From NCBI RefSeq assembly GCF_016901995.1, contig NZ_JACJLE010000023.1:1-55624 (forward strand): DNA of 55,624 nt. The letters run 5' to 3'. This document shows, piece by piece, positions 29,036 through 38,283 of this stretch. A model generated the notes under the pieces. The model saw nothing but the letters and a program-made list of their open reading frames with translations. It did not search any database and was not told the origin of the DNA. The first letter of the stretch is position 1; the number at the start of each line of letters is the position of its first letter. The DNA comes from Bacteroides caecigallinarum (GTDB lineage Bacteria > Bacteroidota > Bacteroidia > Bacteroidales > Bacteroidaceae). The position numbers and the translations under genes are program-made.

Positions 29036-30679
29036 ATGAGAAAGTATTTTTTGTTTATAGCTTTTATTTCTTCAGCCGTTTTGCTGAACGCCCAATATAA
29101 GTCGGAAGTCTGGGTGGCTGACAAGGGTGACGGTACATACGTCAATCCTGTATTGCATGCCGATTATTCCGATCCGGACGTATGTGCCGTCGATGGGCAT
29201 TATTATATGACGGCGTCCAGTTTCAATTGTACTCCGGGACTTCCGATACTTCATTCGGAAGATCTGGTAAACTGGGAAATAATAAACTATGCCATAAAGG
29301 ATGTCGAGCCTTTCGACTTTTTCTCTAAGCCACAGCATGGCAAAGGCGTATGGGCTCCTTCAATCCGTCATCATAATGGTGAGTTCTACATTTACTGGGG
29401 CGATCCTGACTTCGGTATCTTTATGGTAAAGACAAAAGATATTTACGGAGAATGGGATAAACCAGTTCTTGTAAAGGCAGGAAAGGGGATGATAGATCCA
29501 TGTCCGTTATGGGATGACGATGGCAAGGTATATCTTGCGCATGCATGGGCAGGCAGCAGGGCGAAATTCAACAGTGTCATTACTGTGTGTGAGATGAACA
29601 GCGAAGGTACGGCTATAGTCTCCAATCCGGTGTTGGCATTTGATGGAAACGATGGGACAAATCATACTATAGAAGGGGCAAAATTCTATAAACACAATGG
29701 GTATTACTACATATTTGCACCAGCAGGAGGGGTAGCCACAGGATGGCAGCTTGTTTTGAGGTCAAAGAATGTGTTCGGACCGTACGAATCTAAGATTGTA
29801 ATGTCGCAAGGCAAGACAGATATAAACGGACCGCATCAAGGCGCATGGGTTGACATACCTTCAGGAGAAGCGTGGTTCCTTCACTTCCAGGACAAGGGAG
29901 CATACGGAAGAGTATTGCATCTCAATCCAATGGAATGGAAATCAGACTGGCCGGTAATAGGCGTTGATACTGATGGCGACGGGTGTGGAGAACCGGTACA
30001 TGAATACCGCAAACCTAATATAGGTAAGACTGTCGGTATAGTAACTCCTGCCGAAAGTGATGAGTTTAACTCCACCGAATTGGGATTGCAGTGGCAATGG
30101 CATGCCAACTATCAGGATACATTCGGCTTTACCACAAATATGGGGTATATGAGGATTTACAGCCATATCCTGTCACCGGAATTTGTCAATTTCTGGGAAG
30201 TGCCTAATTTGCTTCTTCAGAAGTTCCCGGCAGAAGAGTTTACTGCCACTACAAAACTGAAAGTATCTGCAAAGGACGACGGGCAGATGTCAGGACTCAT
30301 AGTCATGGGATGGGATTACGCATATCTTGGAGTTGAAAAATCAGGCGAAGGCTTTATTCTTAAATATGTACAGTGTAAGGATGCAGAGCAGAAGACTCCG
30401 GAAAAGACAAGTGTAGTAGGCATGCTCGATAAATGCAGGACCTTCGAAGCCGGACTTTATCCTAATTATGAGATAGACATATATCTGAGGGTAAAGGTTG
30501 AGGCCGGTGGAAAATGTTCTTTCTATTACAGTACAGACGGAAAACGCTTTCACAACGTGGGTGATACATTCATCGCACGTCAGGGGAAATGGATTGGAGC
30601 TAAGGTCGGTCTGTTCAGTGTAGCTCCATATGGTAAAGAACGTGGTTGGGTAGATGCCGATTGGTTCAGAATTAATTAA
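29036..30679 (+). CDS. GH43 family beta-xylosidase/alpha-L-arabinofuranosidase
   Basis: This is a 547-residue secreted GH43 enzyme that would release terminal xylose or arabinose. A signal peptide ends near LLNAQ (residue 20). The five-bladed propeller holds the family's three acidic residues: Asp46 in YSDPDVC (base), Asp154 in MIDPCPLW (pKa modulator) and Glu213 in HTIEGAKFYK (acid). The C-terminal part (about 340-547) looks like the concanavalin-like beta-sandwich found in xylosidase-type members of the family. It is followed by one of the 8-nt-unit hairpin repeats and then the second GH88 gene. The choice between xylosidase and arabinofuranosidase is open. Confidence 0.93.
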   Translation: MRKYFLFIAFISSAVLLNAQYKSEVWVADKGDGTYVNPVLHADYSDPDVCAVDGHYYMTASSFNCTPGLPILHSEDLVNWEIINYAIKDVEPFDFFSKPQHGKGVWAPSIRHHNGEFYIYWGDPDFGIFMVKTKDIYGEWDKPVLVKAGKGMIDPCPLWDDDGKVYLAHAWAGSRAKFNSVITVCEMNSEGTAIVSNPVLAFDGNDGTNHTIEGAKFYKHNGYYYIFAPAGGVATGWQLVLRSKNVFGPYESKIVMSQGKTDINGPHQGAWVDIPSGEAWFLHFQDKGAYGRVLHLNPMEWKSDWPVIGVDTDGDGCGEPVHEYRKPNIGKTVGIVTPAESDEFNSTELGLQWQWHANYQDTFGFTTNMGYMRIYSHILSPEFVNFWEVPNLLLQKFPAEEFTATTKLKVSAKDDGQMSGLIVMGWDYAYLGVEKSGEGFILKYVQCKDAEQKTPEKTSVVGMLDKCRTFEAGLYPNYEIDIYLRVKVEAGGKCSFYYSTDGKRFHNVGDTFIARQGKWIGAKVGLFSVAPYGKERGWVDADWFRIN

Positions 30680-30681
30680 AA

Positions 30682-30780
30682 AAGTTACAAGGCTTCAGTT
30701 ACAAGTTGACAAGGTTTTTAGATACTAGATACCAGATACTAGGAGACCTTGTCAACTCGTCAACTTGTCAACTCGTTAAC
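30682..30780 (+). repeat. Intergenic hairpin repeat, copy 1
   Basis: This copy has a left arm with GTTACAAG and AGTTGACAAGG, a centre of repeated TAGATACTAG-like text, and a right arm ACCTTGTCAACTCGTCAACT continuing with the same 8-nt period to GTTAAC. The arms are complementary and could fold into a long imperfect hairpin. It fills the gap between GH43 and the second GH88 gene. Confidence 0.85.
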
Positions 30781-30799
30781 TAATAATACATACATAAAT

Positions 30800-32017
30800 A
30801 TGAAAGTAAACAAAATTATCGCAGGCTTGGGGATGGCAATGCTTACTGCCTGCAGCCTTACCCCATCGCAGCCGATTGATGTTGACAGTGCATTGGAATA
30901 TTGCGACGGTCAGATTAAGAAAACTCTAAATGACTTACATTCAGCAGACAGCATTGATTATACAATGATGCCACGCAACATCATGAAAGGGGAGACACAG
31001 TGGAATTTGCGTAAGGCAACAAAAGAAGAATGGACAGCAGGTTTCTGGCCTGGAGTCTTGTGGTATGATTATGAAGCTACACAGAACGACAGCATACGTC
31101 TGGAAGCAGAGAAGTTTACAGAATCGCTCTCTTTCCTTGCAGAAATCCCGGCATACGATCATGACCTTGGGTTTCTTGTATTCTGCAGCTATGGTAACGG
31201 TTACCGTCTTACCTCAAATCCGGAGTATAAACGTGTGATACTGGCTGTATCCGACAGTCTTGCCACACTTTACAGACCTAAGGTAGGAACAATTCTGTCA
31301 TGGCCGCGCAATGTTGAAATGTTTGGCGGTCATAACACTATCATGGACAATATGATAAATCTTGAAATGCTGTTCTGGGCTGCAAAGAATGGCGGTAATA
31401 AAAAACTTTATGATATAGCCGTATCGCACGCTGACAAGACAATGCAGAATCAGTTCCGCGATGATTATACATCATATCATGTGGCAGTTTATGATACCTT
31501 GACAGGAGAATGTATCAACCGTTGCACGCATCAGGGTTATGCCGACAACAGTATGTGGGCCCGCGGTCAGGCATGGGCTATATATGGTTACACAGTTGTT
31601 TATCGTGAGACAAAAGATCCGAAATATCTTGACTTTGCAGAAAAAGTGACTAAGGTTTATCTCGACCGCTTGCCTGAGGACTATATCCCTTATTGGGATT
31701 TCAGTGCACCGGGAATTCCTGATGCTCCACGTGATGCTTCTGCTGCGTGTGTCGTAGCTTCCGCACTGCTTGAAATGTCAACTTTCTTTACCGGCGAAAA
31801 GTCAGCTACGTACAAGGATGCCGCTGTTAGAATGTTGGCAAGTCTTGATTCAGATAAATACAGAGGTGGTGAAACCAATCATTCTCTTCTGCTTCACTCT
31901 ACAGGACACTGGCCTGCAGGATCCGAGATAGATGCTTCTATCATCTATGCGGACTATTATTATATGGAAGCTTTGTTGAGGCTGAAGAAACTTAATGAAG
32001 GTAAGTCTATTTATTGA
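30800..32017 (+). CDS. GH88 unsaturated glucuronyl hydrolase (second copy)
   Basis: This is a 405-residue GH88 enzyme, the paralogue of the gene at 14709, removing unsaturated uronate from lyase products. A lipobox-like TACS motif sits in the N-terminal signal. The catalytic aspartates are Asp122 (HDLGF) and Asp183 (DNMINLE), again 61 residues apart. The start at 30800 is chosen because it begins the lipoprotein signal. An earlier reading would run through the intergenic repeat. The two copies are more alike at the 3' end than at the 5' end, where the first copy is AT-richer. It is the last enzyme gene of the locus and converges on the helicase gene over a hairpin with a T-run. Confidence 0.94.
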   Translation: MKVNKIIAGLGMAMLTACSLTPSQPIDVDSALEYCDGQIKKTLNDLHSADSIDYTMMPRNIMKGETQWNLRKATKEEWTAGFWPGVLWYDYEATQNDSIRLEAEKFTESLSFLAEIPAYDHDLGFLVFCSYGNGYRLTSNPEYKRVILAVSDSLATLYRPKVGTILSWPRNVEMFGGHNTIMDNMINLEMLFWAAKNGGNKKLYDIAVSHADKTMQNQFRDDYTSYHVAVYDTLTGECINRCTHQGYADNSMWARGQAWAIYGYTVVYRETKDPKYLDFAEKVTKVYLDRLPEDYIPYWDFSAPGIPDAPRDASAACVVASALLEMSTFFTGEKSATYKDAAVRMLASLDSDKYRGGETNHSLLLHSTGHWPAGSEIDASIIYADYYYMEALLRLKKLNEGKSIY

Positions 32018-32031
32018 TAAATACACATAAG

Positions 32032-32065
32032 TTGCGGCAAGGATTATCTTTGCCGTAATTTTTTT
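32032..32065 (+). terminator. Terminator between GH88 and helicase genes
   Basis: TTGCGGCAA (32032-32040) pairs with TTGCCGTAA (32050-32058) and is followed by seven T residues. It lies 15 bp after the GH88 stop and touches the end of the convergent helicase gene. Confidence 0.8.
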
Positions 32066-34172
32066 ATCTGTATCTTTCAACTATCTCCATAATATCCTTG
32101 CCATATTTCTCCACAGTCTTCTTGCCGATACATTTGACGCGGAGAAGTTCGCGCTCATTCTTGGGAAGTAGGTTAGACAGGCCGATAATGGCTTTCTGCT
32201 GGAGCACTGTATATGCCGGCAGTCCTTGGTCGGCAGCCTCTTTTCTGCGCCATTCCACCAGTGCACGATACAGTTCCATATTTCCGATGTCGCTGCTTTC
32301 AAACGGAATTTTCTTTTCTGTTTTTTCACGTTTTTTGCCTGCTGTGGCTTTTGTCTCTTCCATACTTAGTATGGCACGTTTGCGAAGAAAATCCTGTACG
32401 TGGAAACCTTTGTCGTGTACATGCTCCATGAGGGCACACTTTATTCTTACTGCATCCGTCAGTTCTTCGAATGCCGTTTCTATTCTTTTCCTTATTTCCT
32501 TGTTGTCTGATGTTATGTCCGTACTGTCCAGCAAGTCCTGAAGTGGCCTGAGCATCTCGGCAAAATATTGTGATGCGCTGTATATGCGGTCCTGAAGCGC
32601 TTTGTCCGTCTCGCAGTCGGAGGCCAGTGCGGTCATACGCGTGTATTGGTTTTCGAATTTGGAACTAACTTCCGTTATAGACTGTTTGAAGCGCTCGGCT
32701 TCATTCTTATACATCTCAAGCTGTTTGGGATATGTCCTGTACAGATGTTCGTCTATAAGCCTGATATAATGGTTGAGTGATATTTCCATCTGTCTGAATC
32801 CGAATAGCTGTTTCAGCAGGTCAGTGAAATACGCTCTTTGCATGGCAGAGCATTGCTCCATGGTAGGAGTGGTTTTGCGTTGTTCGTCGGTAAACGAGTC
32901 TATCACCCTGTCGCTTATCACAGCTCCTGCAGAGATTGGCGAACTGAGTACCAGGCCTTCAAGAGTGCGGCATCGGCTCAGTGCGACATATGCCTGACCG
33001 TGTGCAAAGGATGATGACACGTCTATTATAGCTTTGTCGAATGTAAGTCCTTGACTCTTGTGGACTGTTATCGCCCATGCCAGTTTCAGAGGGTACTGCC
33101 TGAATGTGCCTTCCACCTCTTCCACTATCTCTTTTGTCTCTTCGTCCAGGGTGTATTTGGCATTTGCCCATTCGGCTTCTTCAAGATTGACTCTCGTGCC
33201 TGTTTCGTTTATAGTCACTTCTATTCCTTCATTCGAAATATTTGTAATGAGGCCTATAGTTCCGTTGGCATAACGGTGCATACCCGATATGTCGTTCTTC
33301 ACGAACATCACCTGTGCGCCTTTCTTCAACTCCAGTTCAAGTTCGGTAGGGTATGAATAATCCGGAAAATTTCCCTCTATGGTAGCCTTGAACTTATAGC
33401 TGCGTGTAGGAAGTTCGTCCAGTTTTCTTTGGTTTATCTGCTGTGCCTGCGCGTTGTGTGTAGTGAGGCGGATATATCCGTCGTCGTTATTAGGATTGAA
33501 GCCGGGTATATATCTGCTGTTCAGTTCTCTTATATCATTGCTTGTGCAGCGGTTTTCCCTTATGGCATTCAGCAGTGAGAGGAAGTGAGTGTCGCTCTGT
33601 CGATATACTTTCTTTAGTTCTATGGTGCAGAAAGAAGTCTCTTTGAGCGCATGGCTTGAGAAGAAATACGGCGAGTCGTAGTATTCCGAAAGCATCTGCC
33701 ACTCGTCGTTCTTGGCTACGGGTGGAAGCTGCTGTATGTCTCCTATCAGGAGAAGTTGCACTCCGCCGAACGGCTTGCTGTTTCGTCTGAAGCGTCGAAG
33801 CACATCGTCTATGGCATCCAGAAGGTCGGCACGAACCATACTTATCTCGTCTATCACAAGCAGGTCGATACTTCGCATGATATTCAGCTTCTCCTTTCCG
33901 AAGCGGAAGCGGTATTTGGCATCACCTCCGAAAGCAGTTCCCGGAATGTACGGTGCAAAAGGTAGTTGGAAGAAAGAGTGTATAGTCATTCCTCCTGCAT
34001 TGATTGCGGCTATACCGGTAGGTGCAAGGATAATCATTCTCTTGGGAGATTCTTTTACCAGTGTCCTCAGGAATGTGGTTTTACCTGTACCGGCTTTTCC
34101 TGTCAGGAATATGTTTGTACCTGTCTGTGCTATCAGTGTATTGGCGAGTTCGAGTTCCGGATTTGTATTCAT
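32064..34172 (-). CDS. PIF1-like superfamily 1 helicase with HRDC domain
   Basis: This is a 702-residue DNA helicase of the PIF1/RecD-like group. Walker A is at residues 25-32 (GKAGTGKT), motif Ia is APTGIAAINAGG and Walker B is LLVIDEISM with Asp108-Glu109. Motif III follows as LLIGDIQQLPPV, and the C-terminal core ends with WAITVHKSQGLTFDKAIID and AYVALSRCRTLEGL. The last 80 or so residues form an HRDC-like nucleic-acid-binding domain (LPAYTVLQQKAIIGLSNLLP). It is a cytosolic DNA repair or replication accessory enzyme. It converges on GH88 and diverges from the GNAT-like gene. This looks like resident core genome and marks the end of the polysaccharide locus. Confidence 0.92.
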   Translation of the reverse strand: MNTNPELELANTLIAQTGTNIFLTGKAGTGKTTFLRTLVKESPKRMIILAPTGIAAINAGGMTIHSFFQLPFAPYIPGTAFGGDAKYRFRFGKEKLNIMRSIDLLVIDEISMVRADLLDAIDDVLRRFRRNSKPFGGVQLLLIGDIQQLPPVAKNDEWQMLSEYYDSPYFFSSHALKETSFCTIELKKVYRQSDTHFLSLLNAIRENRCTSNDIRELNSRYIPGFNPNNDDGYIRLTTHNAQAQQINQRKLDELPTRSYKFKATIEGNFPDYSYPTELELELKKGAQVMFVKNDISGMHRYANGTIGLITNISNEGIEVTINETGTRVNLEEAEWANAKYTLDEETKEIVEEVEGTFRQYPLKLAWAITVHKSQGLTFDKAIIDVSSSFAHGQAYVALSRCRTLEGLVLSSPISAGAVISDRVIDSFTDEQRKTTPTMEQCSAMQRAYFTDLLKQLFGFRQMEISLNHYIRLIDEHLYRTYPKQLEMYKNEAERFKQSITEVSSKFENQYTRMTALASDCETDKALQDRIYSASQYFAEMLRPLQDLLDSTDITSDNKEIRKRIETAFEELTDAVRIKCALMEHVHDKGFHVQDFLRKRAILSMEETKATAGKKREKTEKKIPFESSDIGNMELYRALVEWRRKEAADQGLPAYTVLQQKAIIGLSNLLPKNERELLRVKCIGKKTVEKYGKDIMEIVERYR

Positions 34173-34203
34173 GTGCTATTCGCTTTAATTAAAGTCTATA
34201 TGG

Positions 34204-34233
34204 CAAATATAGTCTATTTGTTTATTTCACAAA
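34204..34233 (-). promoter_or_regulatory. Probable promoter of the helicase gene
   Basis: On the minus strand a TTTG (34230-34233) and a TATATTTG -7 box (34204-34211) are separated by 18 bp, near the Bacteroides consensus spacing. The -7 box lies 31 bp upstream of the helicase start codon. Confidence 0.6.
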
Positions 34234-34398
34234 CCGATAAAATTCATTTTTATTTTATCTATAAATATAACTTGTAATTATATAGACGAACCATATTGCT
34301 AATTTCTTATTTCGGGTAAATCCCTTATTTTTACCGTAACAGTCATGAAATAAGCACAAAAAATATTAACTTTACGCCGAAATTTCAATTTAACAAAA

Positions 34399-35532
34399 AT
34401 GGCCATTATCATTAAGAAAGTCAGGACGAAGAAAGATTTTCGCACTTTCATTCGTCTCAATTATGAATTATACAAAAACAATCCTTATTCCGTACCTGAT
34501 TTGTACGACGACATGGTGAACACTCTAAGCAAGGACAAGAATGCCGCATTCGAGTTCTGTGAGGCTGAATATTTCCTTGCATTTAAGGATGACAAACCGG
34601 TGGGTCGTGTAGCAGCCATTATCAATAACCGTGCCAACGAGACATGGAACAAGAAAGAGGTACGTTTCGGTTGGATTGACTTTATCGACGACGCGGAGGT
34701 GTCGAAAGCTCTTATCGATGAAGTGGAAAAATGGGGCAAGGAAAGAGGTATGGAATATATGGTAGGTCCGCTTGGATTTACCGATATGGATCCTGAAGGA
34801 ATGCTTATAGAGGGATTCGACCAGCTGAGTACCATGGCAACTATATATAATTACCCATATTATCCTGTCCATATTGAGAAACTTGGTCTCGAAAAGGAAG
34901 CAGACTGGGTGGAATTCAAACTCAAAGTGCCTGAAAAACTCCCTGAAAAGTTTGTACGTATATCAGAAATAATTCTTCAGAAATATAATCTCAAGATCAA
35001 GAAGCTCACCCGTAAGGAACTGAAAGAAAAGAATTACGGTCAGAGAATATTCGATCTTATCAATGAGGCTTATGCTCCGCTTTATGGTTTCTCAAAGATG
35101 ACTCAGGGACAGATAGACCAGTACATAAAGATGTATCTGCCTGTGATAGACCTGCGTATGGTGTCGCTTGTGGAAGATGCCCAAGGTGAGCTGGTGGCAG
35201 TAGGTATATCAATGCCTTCATTGTCTGTAGCTCTTCAGAAAGCTAAGGGAAAGATGCTGCCTTTCGGATGGTGGCACTTGCTTAAAGCCCTGTTTATCAA
35301 GAAACCTAAGATACTTGATTTGCTGCTCGTAGGAGTGAAGCAGGAATATCAGAGCAAGGGTGTGAATGCGTTGCTGTTCTACGATCTTGTACCGGTATAT
35401 AAGGAAATGGGATTCGAATACGGAGAAAGTAATCCTGAACTGGAAGACAATAAGAAAGTACAGTCGCAGTGGAGTGCATTCGAACCTGTACAGCACAAGC
35501 GTCGTCGCGCTTATAAGAGAAAAATAAATTGA
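34399..35532 (+). CDS. GNAT-like acyltransferase family protein
   Basis: This is a 377-residue cytosolic protein without a signal peptide, resembling the GNAT-related hypothetical proteins found widely in Bacteroidales. The N-terminal part holds FLAFKDDKPVGRVAAIINN, which looks like the first GNAT strands. The C-terminal part holds VGVKQEYQSKGVNALLFYDL, resembling the acetyl-CoA pyrophosphate-binding segment Q/RxxGxG/A. The C-terminus is strongly basic. The substrate is unknown. It is divergent from the helicase gene and is followed by an intergenic hairpin repeat and parE. It could have lost catalytic activity. Confidence 0.7.
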   Translation: MAIIIKKVRTKKDFRTFIRLNYELYKNNPYSVPDLYDDMVNTLSKDKNAAFEFCEAEYFLAFKDDKPVGRVAAIINNRANETWNKKEVRFGWIDFIDDAEVSKALIDEVEKWGKERGMEYMVGPLGFTDMDPEGMLIEGFDQLSTMATIYNYPYYPVHIEKLGLEKEADWVEFKLKVPEKLPEKFVRISEIILQKYNLKIKKLTRKELKEKNYGQRIFDLINEAYAPLYGFSKMTQGQIDQYIKMYLPVIDLRMVSLVEDAQGELVAVGISMPSLSVALQKAKGKMLPFGWWHLLKALFIKKPKILDLLLVGVKQEYQSKGVNALLFYDLVPVYKEMGFEYGESNPELEDNKKVQSQWSAFEPVQHKRRRAYKRKIN

Positions 35533-35534
35533 TA

Positions 35535-35604
35535 CAGTTGACAAGTTGACTAGGTACTAGATACTAGGGGAACCTGGTCAACTGGTAACTCGTCAACTAG
35601 TAAC
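35535..35604 (+). repeat. Intergenic hairpin repeat, copy 2
   Basis: Left arm CAGTTGACAAGTTGACTAGG, centre TACTAGATACTAGGGG, right arm CCTGGTCAACTGGTAACTCG followed by further 8-nt units. The arms are complementary. It is the shortest of the four copies and lies between the GNAT-like gene and parE. Confidence 0.85.
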
Positions 35605-35619
35605 TAAAATAAAAATACA

Positions 35620-37560
35620 ATGGATGAACTGAATCAGAATATTAATGCTTCGGAACCTCAGGTGTCATATACGGAAGAGAACATCCGTCACTTGAGCGAC
35701 ATGGAACATGTGCGTACCCGTCCGGGTATGTACATCGGACGTCTGGGCGACGGCTCGCAGGCGGAAGACGGTATATATGTGTTGCTCAAGGAAGTGGTGG
35801 ACAACAGTATTGACGAATTCAAGATGGGGGTAGGAAAGCGTATTGATATCACTCTGGAGGATAATCTCAGGGTGTCAGTGCGCGACTATGGCCGTGGTAT
35901 CCCTTTGGGAAGCCTTGTGGATGCAGTGTCCATGTTGAATACCGGAGGTAAATACGATACCAAGGCTTTCAAGAAGAGTGTCGGACTTAACGGTGTGGGC
36001 GCTAAGGCAGTGAATGCACTGAGTGTGAAATTCATTGCACGAAGCGTACGCGACGGACAGATGCGTGAGGCAATTTTCGAAGGGGGGGAACTGGTGAGTG
36101 ATACCACTTCGACTACTGACGAGGAGAACGGTACGTTTATCTTCTTCGAACCGGACAATACCCTCTTCCTTAACTACCATTTCCGTCCGGAGTTTATCGA
36201 AACGATGCTCCGCAACTATACTTACCTCAATACGGGACTGTCTATCTATTACAACGGACGACGTATCGTCAGCCGTAACGGACTTGAGGATTTGCTGAAC
36301 GACAATATGACTGCACAAGGTATATATCCTATAGTGCATATCACAGGCGAGGACATCGAAATAGCATTCACTCACAGCCCTCAATATGGCGAGGAGTATT
36401 ATTCTTTCGTCAACGGACAGCACACCACTCAGGGAGGTACGCATCAGAGCGCGTTCAAGGAACATATAGCACGCACCATAAAGGAATTCTATGGTAAGAA
36501 TCTTGAATTTCAGGACATACGTAACGGTCTGGTGGCTGCCATCGCGATAAACGTGATAGAACCTACATTCGAAAGCCAGACAAAAATCAAGCTCGGTTCG
36601 CTTACAATGGCTCCTGAGAAAGATTCCGACGGCAATCCTTATCCGCTTTCAGGAGTGAGTGTGAATAAGTTTGTTGGCGATTTCATAAAGGAGAATGTCG
36701 ATAACTATCTCCACAAGCATCCTGATGTGGCAGAAATATTGCTGCAGAAGATACAGGAATCGGAGAAAGAAAGAAAAGCCATTGCCGGAGTGACAAAGAT
36801 AGCACGCGAAAGGGCAAAGAAGGCAAATCTGCATAACCGTAAGCTGCGCGACTGCCGCATACATCTGAATGATGTGAAGTCCGGCAAGAAGGACGAAGAA
36901 AAAGACCCGCGTCTGGACAGTGCCATATTCATCACCGAGGGTGACTCTGCCAGTGGCTCAATAACAAAGAGCCGTGATGTGAATACACAGGCTGTCTTCA
37001 GTTTGCGCGGTAAACCGCTCAATTCTTTCGGTCTTACCAAGAAGGTGGTTTATGAGAACGAGGAATTCAATCTCCTTCAGGCCGCACTCAATATCGAGGA
37101 CGGTCTGGACGGACTTAGATATAATAAGGTGATTGTGGCTACCGATGCCGATGTCGATGGTATGCACATACGCCTGCTTATGATAACATTCTTCCTGCAG
37201 TTCTTCCCCGATCTGATAAAGAAAGGTCACGTGTATATACTTCAAACTCCTTTGTTCCGTGTGAGAAACAGGAAGAAAGGTACATACGTTACACGCTACT
37301 GTTACACCGACGAGGAAAGACTTGCCGCTATTGATGAACTAGGACCTAATCCGGAAATAACCCGATTCAAAGGTTTGGGAGAAATTTCTCCTGATGAGTT
37401 CCGCAACTTTATCGGCGAAGATATGCGTCTGGAACAGGTGACCCTGAGAAAGACTGATGCCGTGAAGGAACTTCTGGAATTCTATATGGGAAAGAACACC
37501 ATGGAGAGACAGAACTTCATCATTGAAAATCTGGTGGTAGAGGAAGACGTAAATTTATAG
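35620..37560 (+). CDS. parE: DNA topoisomerase IV subunit B
   Basis: This is a 646-residue type IIA topoisomerase B subunit, the ATPase half of a chromosome-decatenating enzyme. The GHKL ATPase domain shows [20 protein letters not shown] (Mg/ATP Asn and Asp), DYGRGIPLG and [14 protein letters not shown]. The transducer domain follows. The TOPRIM domain shows [12 protein letters not shown] and [12 protein letters not shown] with its DxD. A length near 650 with no GyrB-type insert favours ParE over GyrB, though the two are hard to tell apart without the partner subunit. coaD follows 5 bp downstream, so the two are probably co-transcribed. Confidence 0.93.
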   Translation: MDELNQNINASEPQVSYTEENIRHLSDMEHVRTRPGMYIGRLGDGSQAEDGIYVLLKEVVDNSIDEFKMGVGKRIDITLEDNLRVSVRDYGRGIPLGSLVDAVSMLNTGGKYDTKAFKKSVGLNGVGAKAVNALSVKFIARSVRDGQMREAIFEGGELVSDTTSTTDEENGTFIFFEPDNTLFLNYHFRPEFIETMLRNYTYLNTGLSIYYNGRRIVSRNGLEDLLNDNMTAQGIYPIVHITGEDIEIAFTHSPQYGEEYYSFVNGQHTTQGGTHQSAFKEHIARTIKEFYGKNLEFQDIRNGLVAAIAINVIEPTFESQTKIKLGSLTMAPEKDSDGNPYPLSGVSVNKFVGDFIKENVDNYLHKHPDVAEILLQKIQESEKERKAIAGVTKIARERAKKANLHNRKLRDCRIHLNDVKSGKKDEEKDPRLDSAIFITEGDSASGSITKSRDVNTQAVFSLRGKPLNSFGLTKKVVYENEEFNLLQAALNIEDGLDGLRYNKVIVATDADVDGMHIRLLMITFFLQFFPDLIKKGHVYILQTPLFRVRNRKKGTYVTRYCYTDEERLAAIDELGPNPEITRFKGLGEISPDEFRNFIGEDMRLEQVTLRKTDAVKELLEFYMGKNTMERQNFIIENLVVEEDVNL

Positions 37561-37565
37561 ATTAA

Positions 37566-38018
37566 ATGAAAAAAGCAATATTCCCCGGTACCTTCGACCC
37601 GTTTACTATCGGACACTTCTCGGTAGTGAAACGTGCCCTTACCTTTATGGACGAGGTGGTGATAGGTATCGGTATAAACGACAGCAAGCGCACATGGTTT
37701 CCTACAGAGAAACGTGTGGAGATGATAAGCAAGCTCTATGCAGACGAACCTAGAATAAAGGTTGCTGCATATTCAGGTCTGACAATAGACTTTGCCCGCG
37801 AGTGTGGCGCGCAGTTTATAGTGCGCGGCATACGTACAGTGCGCGATTTTGAATACGAGGAAACCATTGCCGACATTAACCGCAAGATGGCAGGCATAGA
37901 AACTATTCTGCTGTTTACCGAGCCGGAACTGACTTCGGTAAGCTCTACTATCGTGCGCGAACTTCTCCAGTTCGGCAAGGATGTAAGTCCTTTCTTGCCG
38001 GAAAGTATGAAACTTTAA
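37566..38018 (+). CDS. coaD: Pantetheine-phosphate adenylyltransferase
   Basis: This is a 150-residue nucleotidyltransferase that makes dephospho-CoA from 4'-phosphopantetheine and ATP in coenzyme A synthesis. It has the [17 protein letters not shown] motif (T/HxGH class) at the N-terminus, an RGIR loop ([13 protein letters not shown]) and the ISST-like [13 protein letters not shown] near the C-terminus. The length is normal. It starts 5 bp after parE, and the parE-coaD-S41 protease order is common in Bacteroides. Confidence 0.95.
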   Translation: MKKAIFPGTFDPFTIGHFSVVKRALTFMDEVVIGIGINDSKRTWFPTEKRVEMISKLYADEPRIKVAAYSGLTIDFARECGAQFIVRGIRTVRDFEYEETIADINRKMAGIETILLFTEPELTSVSSTIVRELLQFGKDVSPFLPESMKL

Positions 38019-38111
38019 TCTTACTTTATCTACCTGGGAATACAGTAAAAAGGAGTTATACTTAATCTGCTGATTTTCAGGTATGTTAAAGATACTGCAG
38101 ATATTCAATAT

Positions 38112-38199
38112 AAAATGGACGCACGCTTTGATTAAAACGGACGCCCGTTTAAACTGAAACGGACGCACGTTTTGACTAAAACGACAGAGCGTTTTTGGG
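38112..38199. repeat. Four tandem 22-bp imperfect repeats
   Basis: Units start at 38112, 38134, 38156 and 38178, each close to AAAACGGACGCACGTTTTGA. Each unit is itself partly palindromic (AAACG...CGTTT). The second and third copies are most regular, the first and fourth diverge. The array lies between coaD and the S41 protease gene, 85 bp before the protease start codon. Confidence 0.85.
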
Positions 38200-38283
38200 A
38201 GTCTCTTGAGGCCCTGATTCAGGCGCCTGTTTTTCGCATTTGGATGATGTCATTTTGACCTCATCGTCTAAAAAAAATAAGAT

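Noticed and set aside
14709..32017. Transposon-mediated duplication of the GH97/GH88 genes
   Set aside because: No transposase, terminal inverted repeats or target-site duplication was seen around either copy.
35875..36465. A 196-codon open frame on the minus strand inside parE
   Set aside because: Antisense shadow of a highly conserved gene with no recognisable domain.
26780..38199. CRISPR arrays at the 23-bp and 22-bp repeats
   Set aside because: Units are contiguous without unique spacers and no cas gene is nearby.
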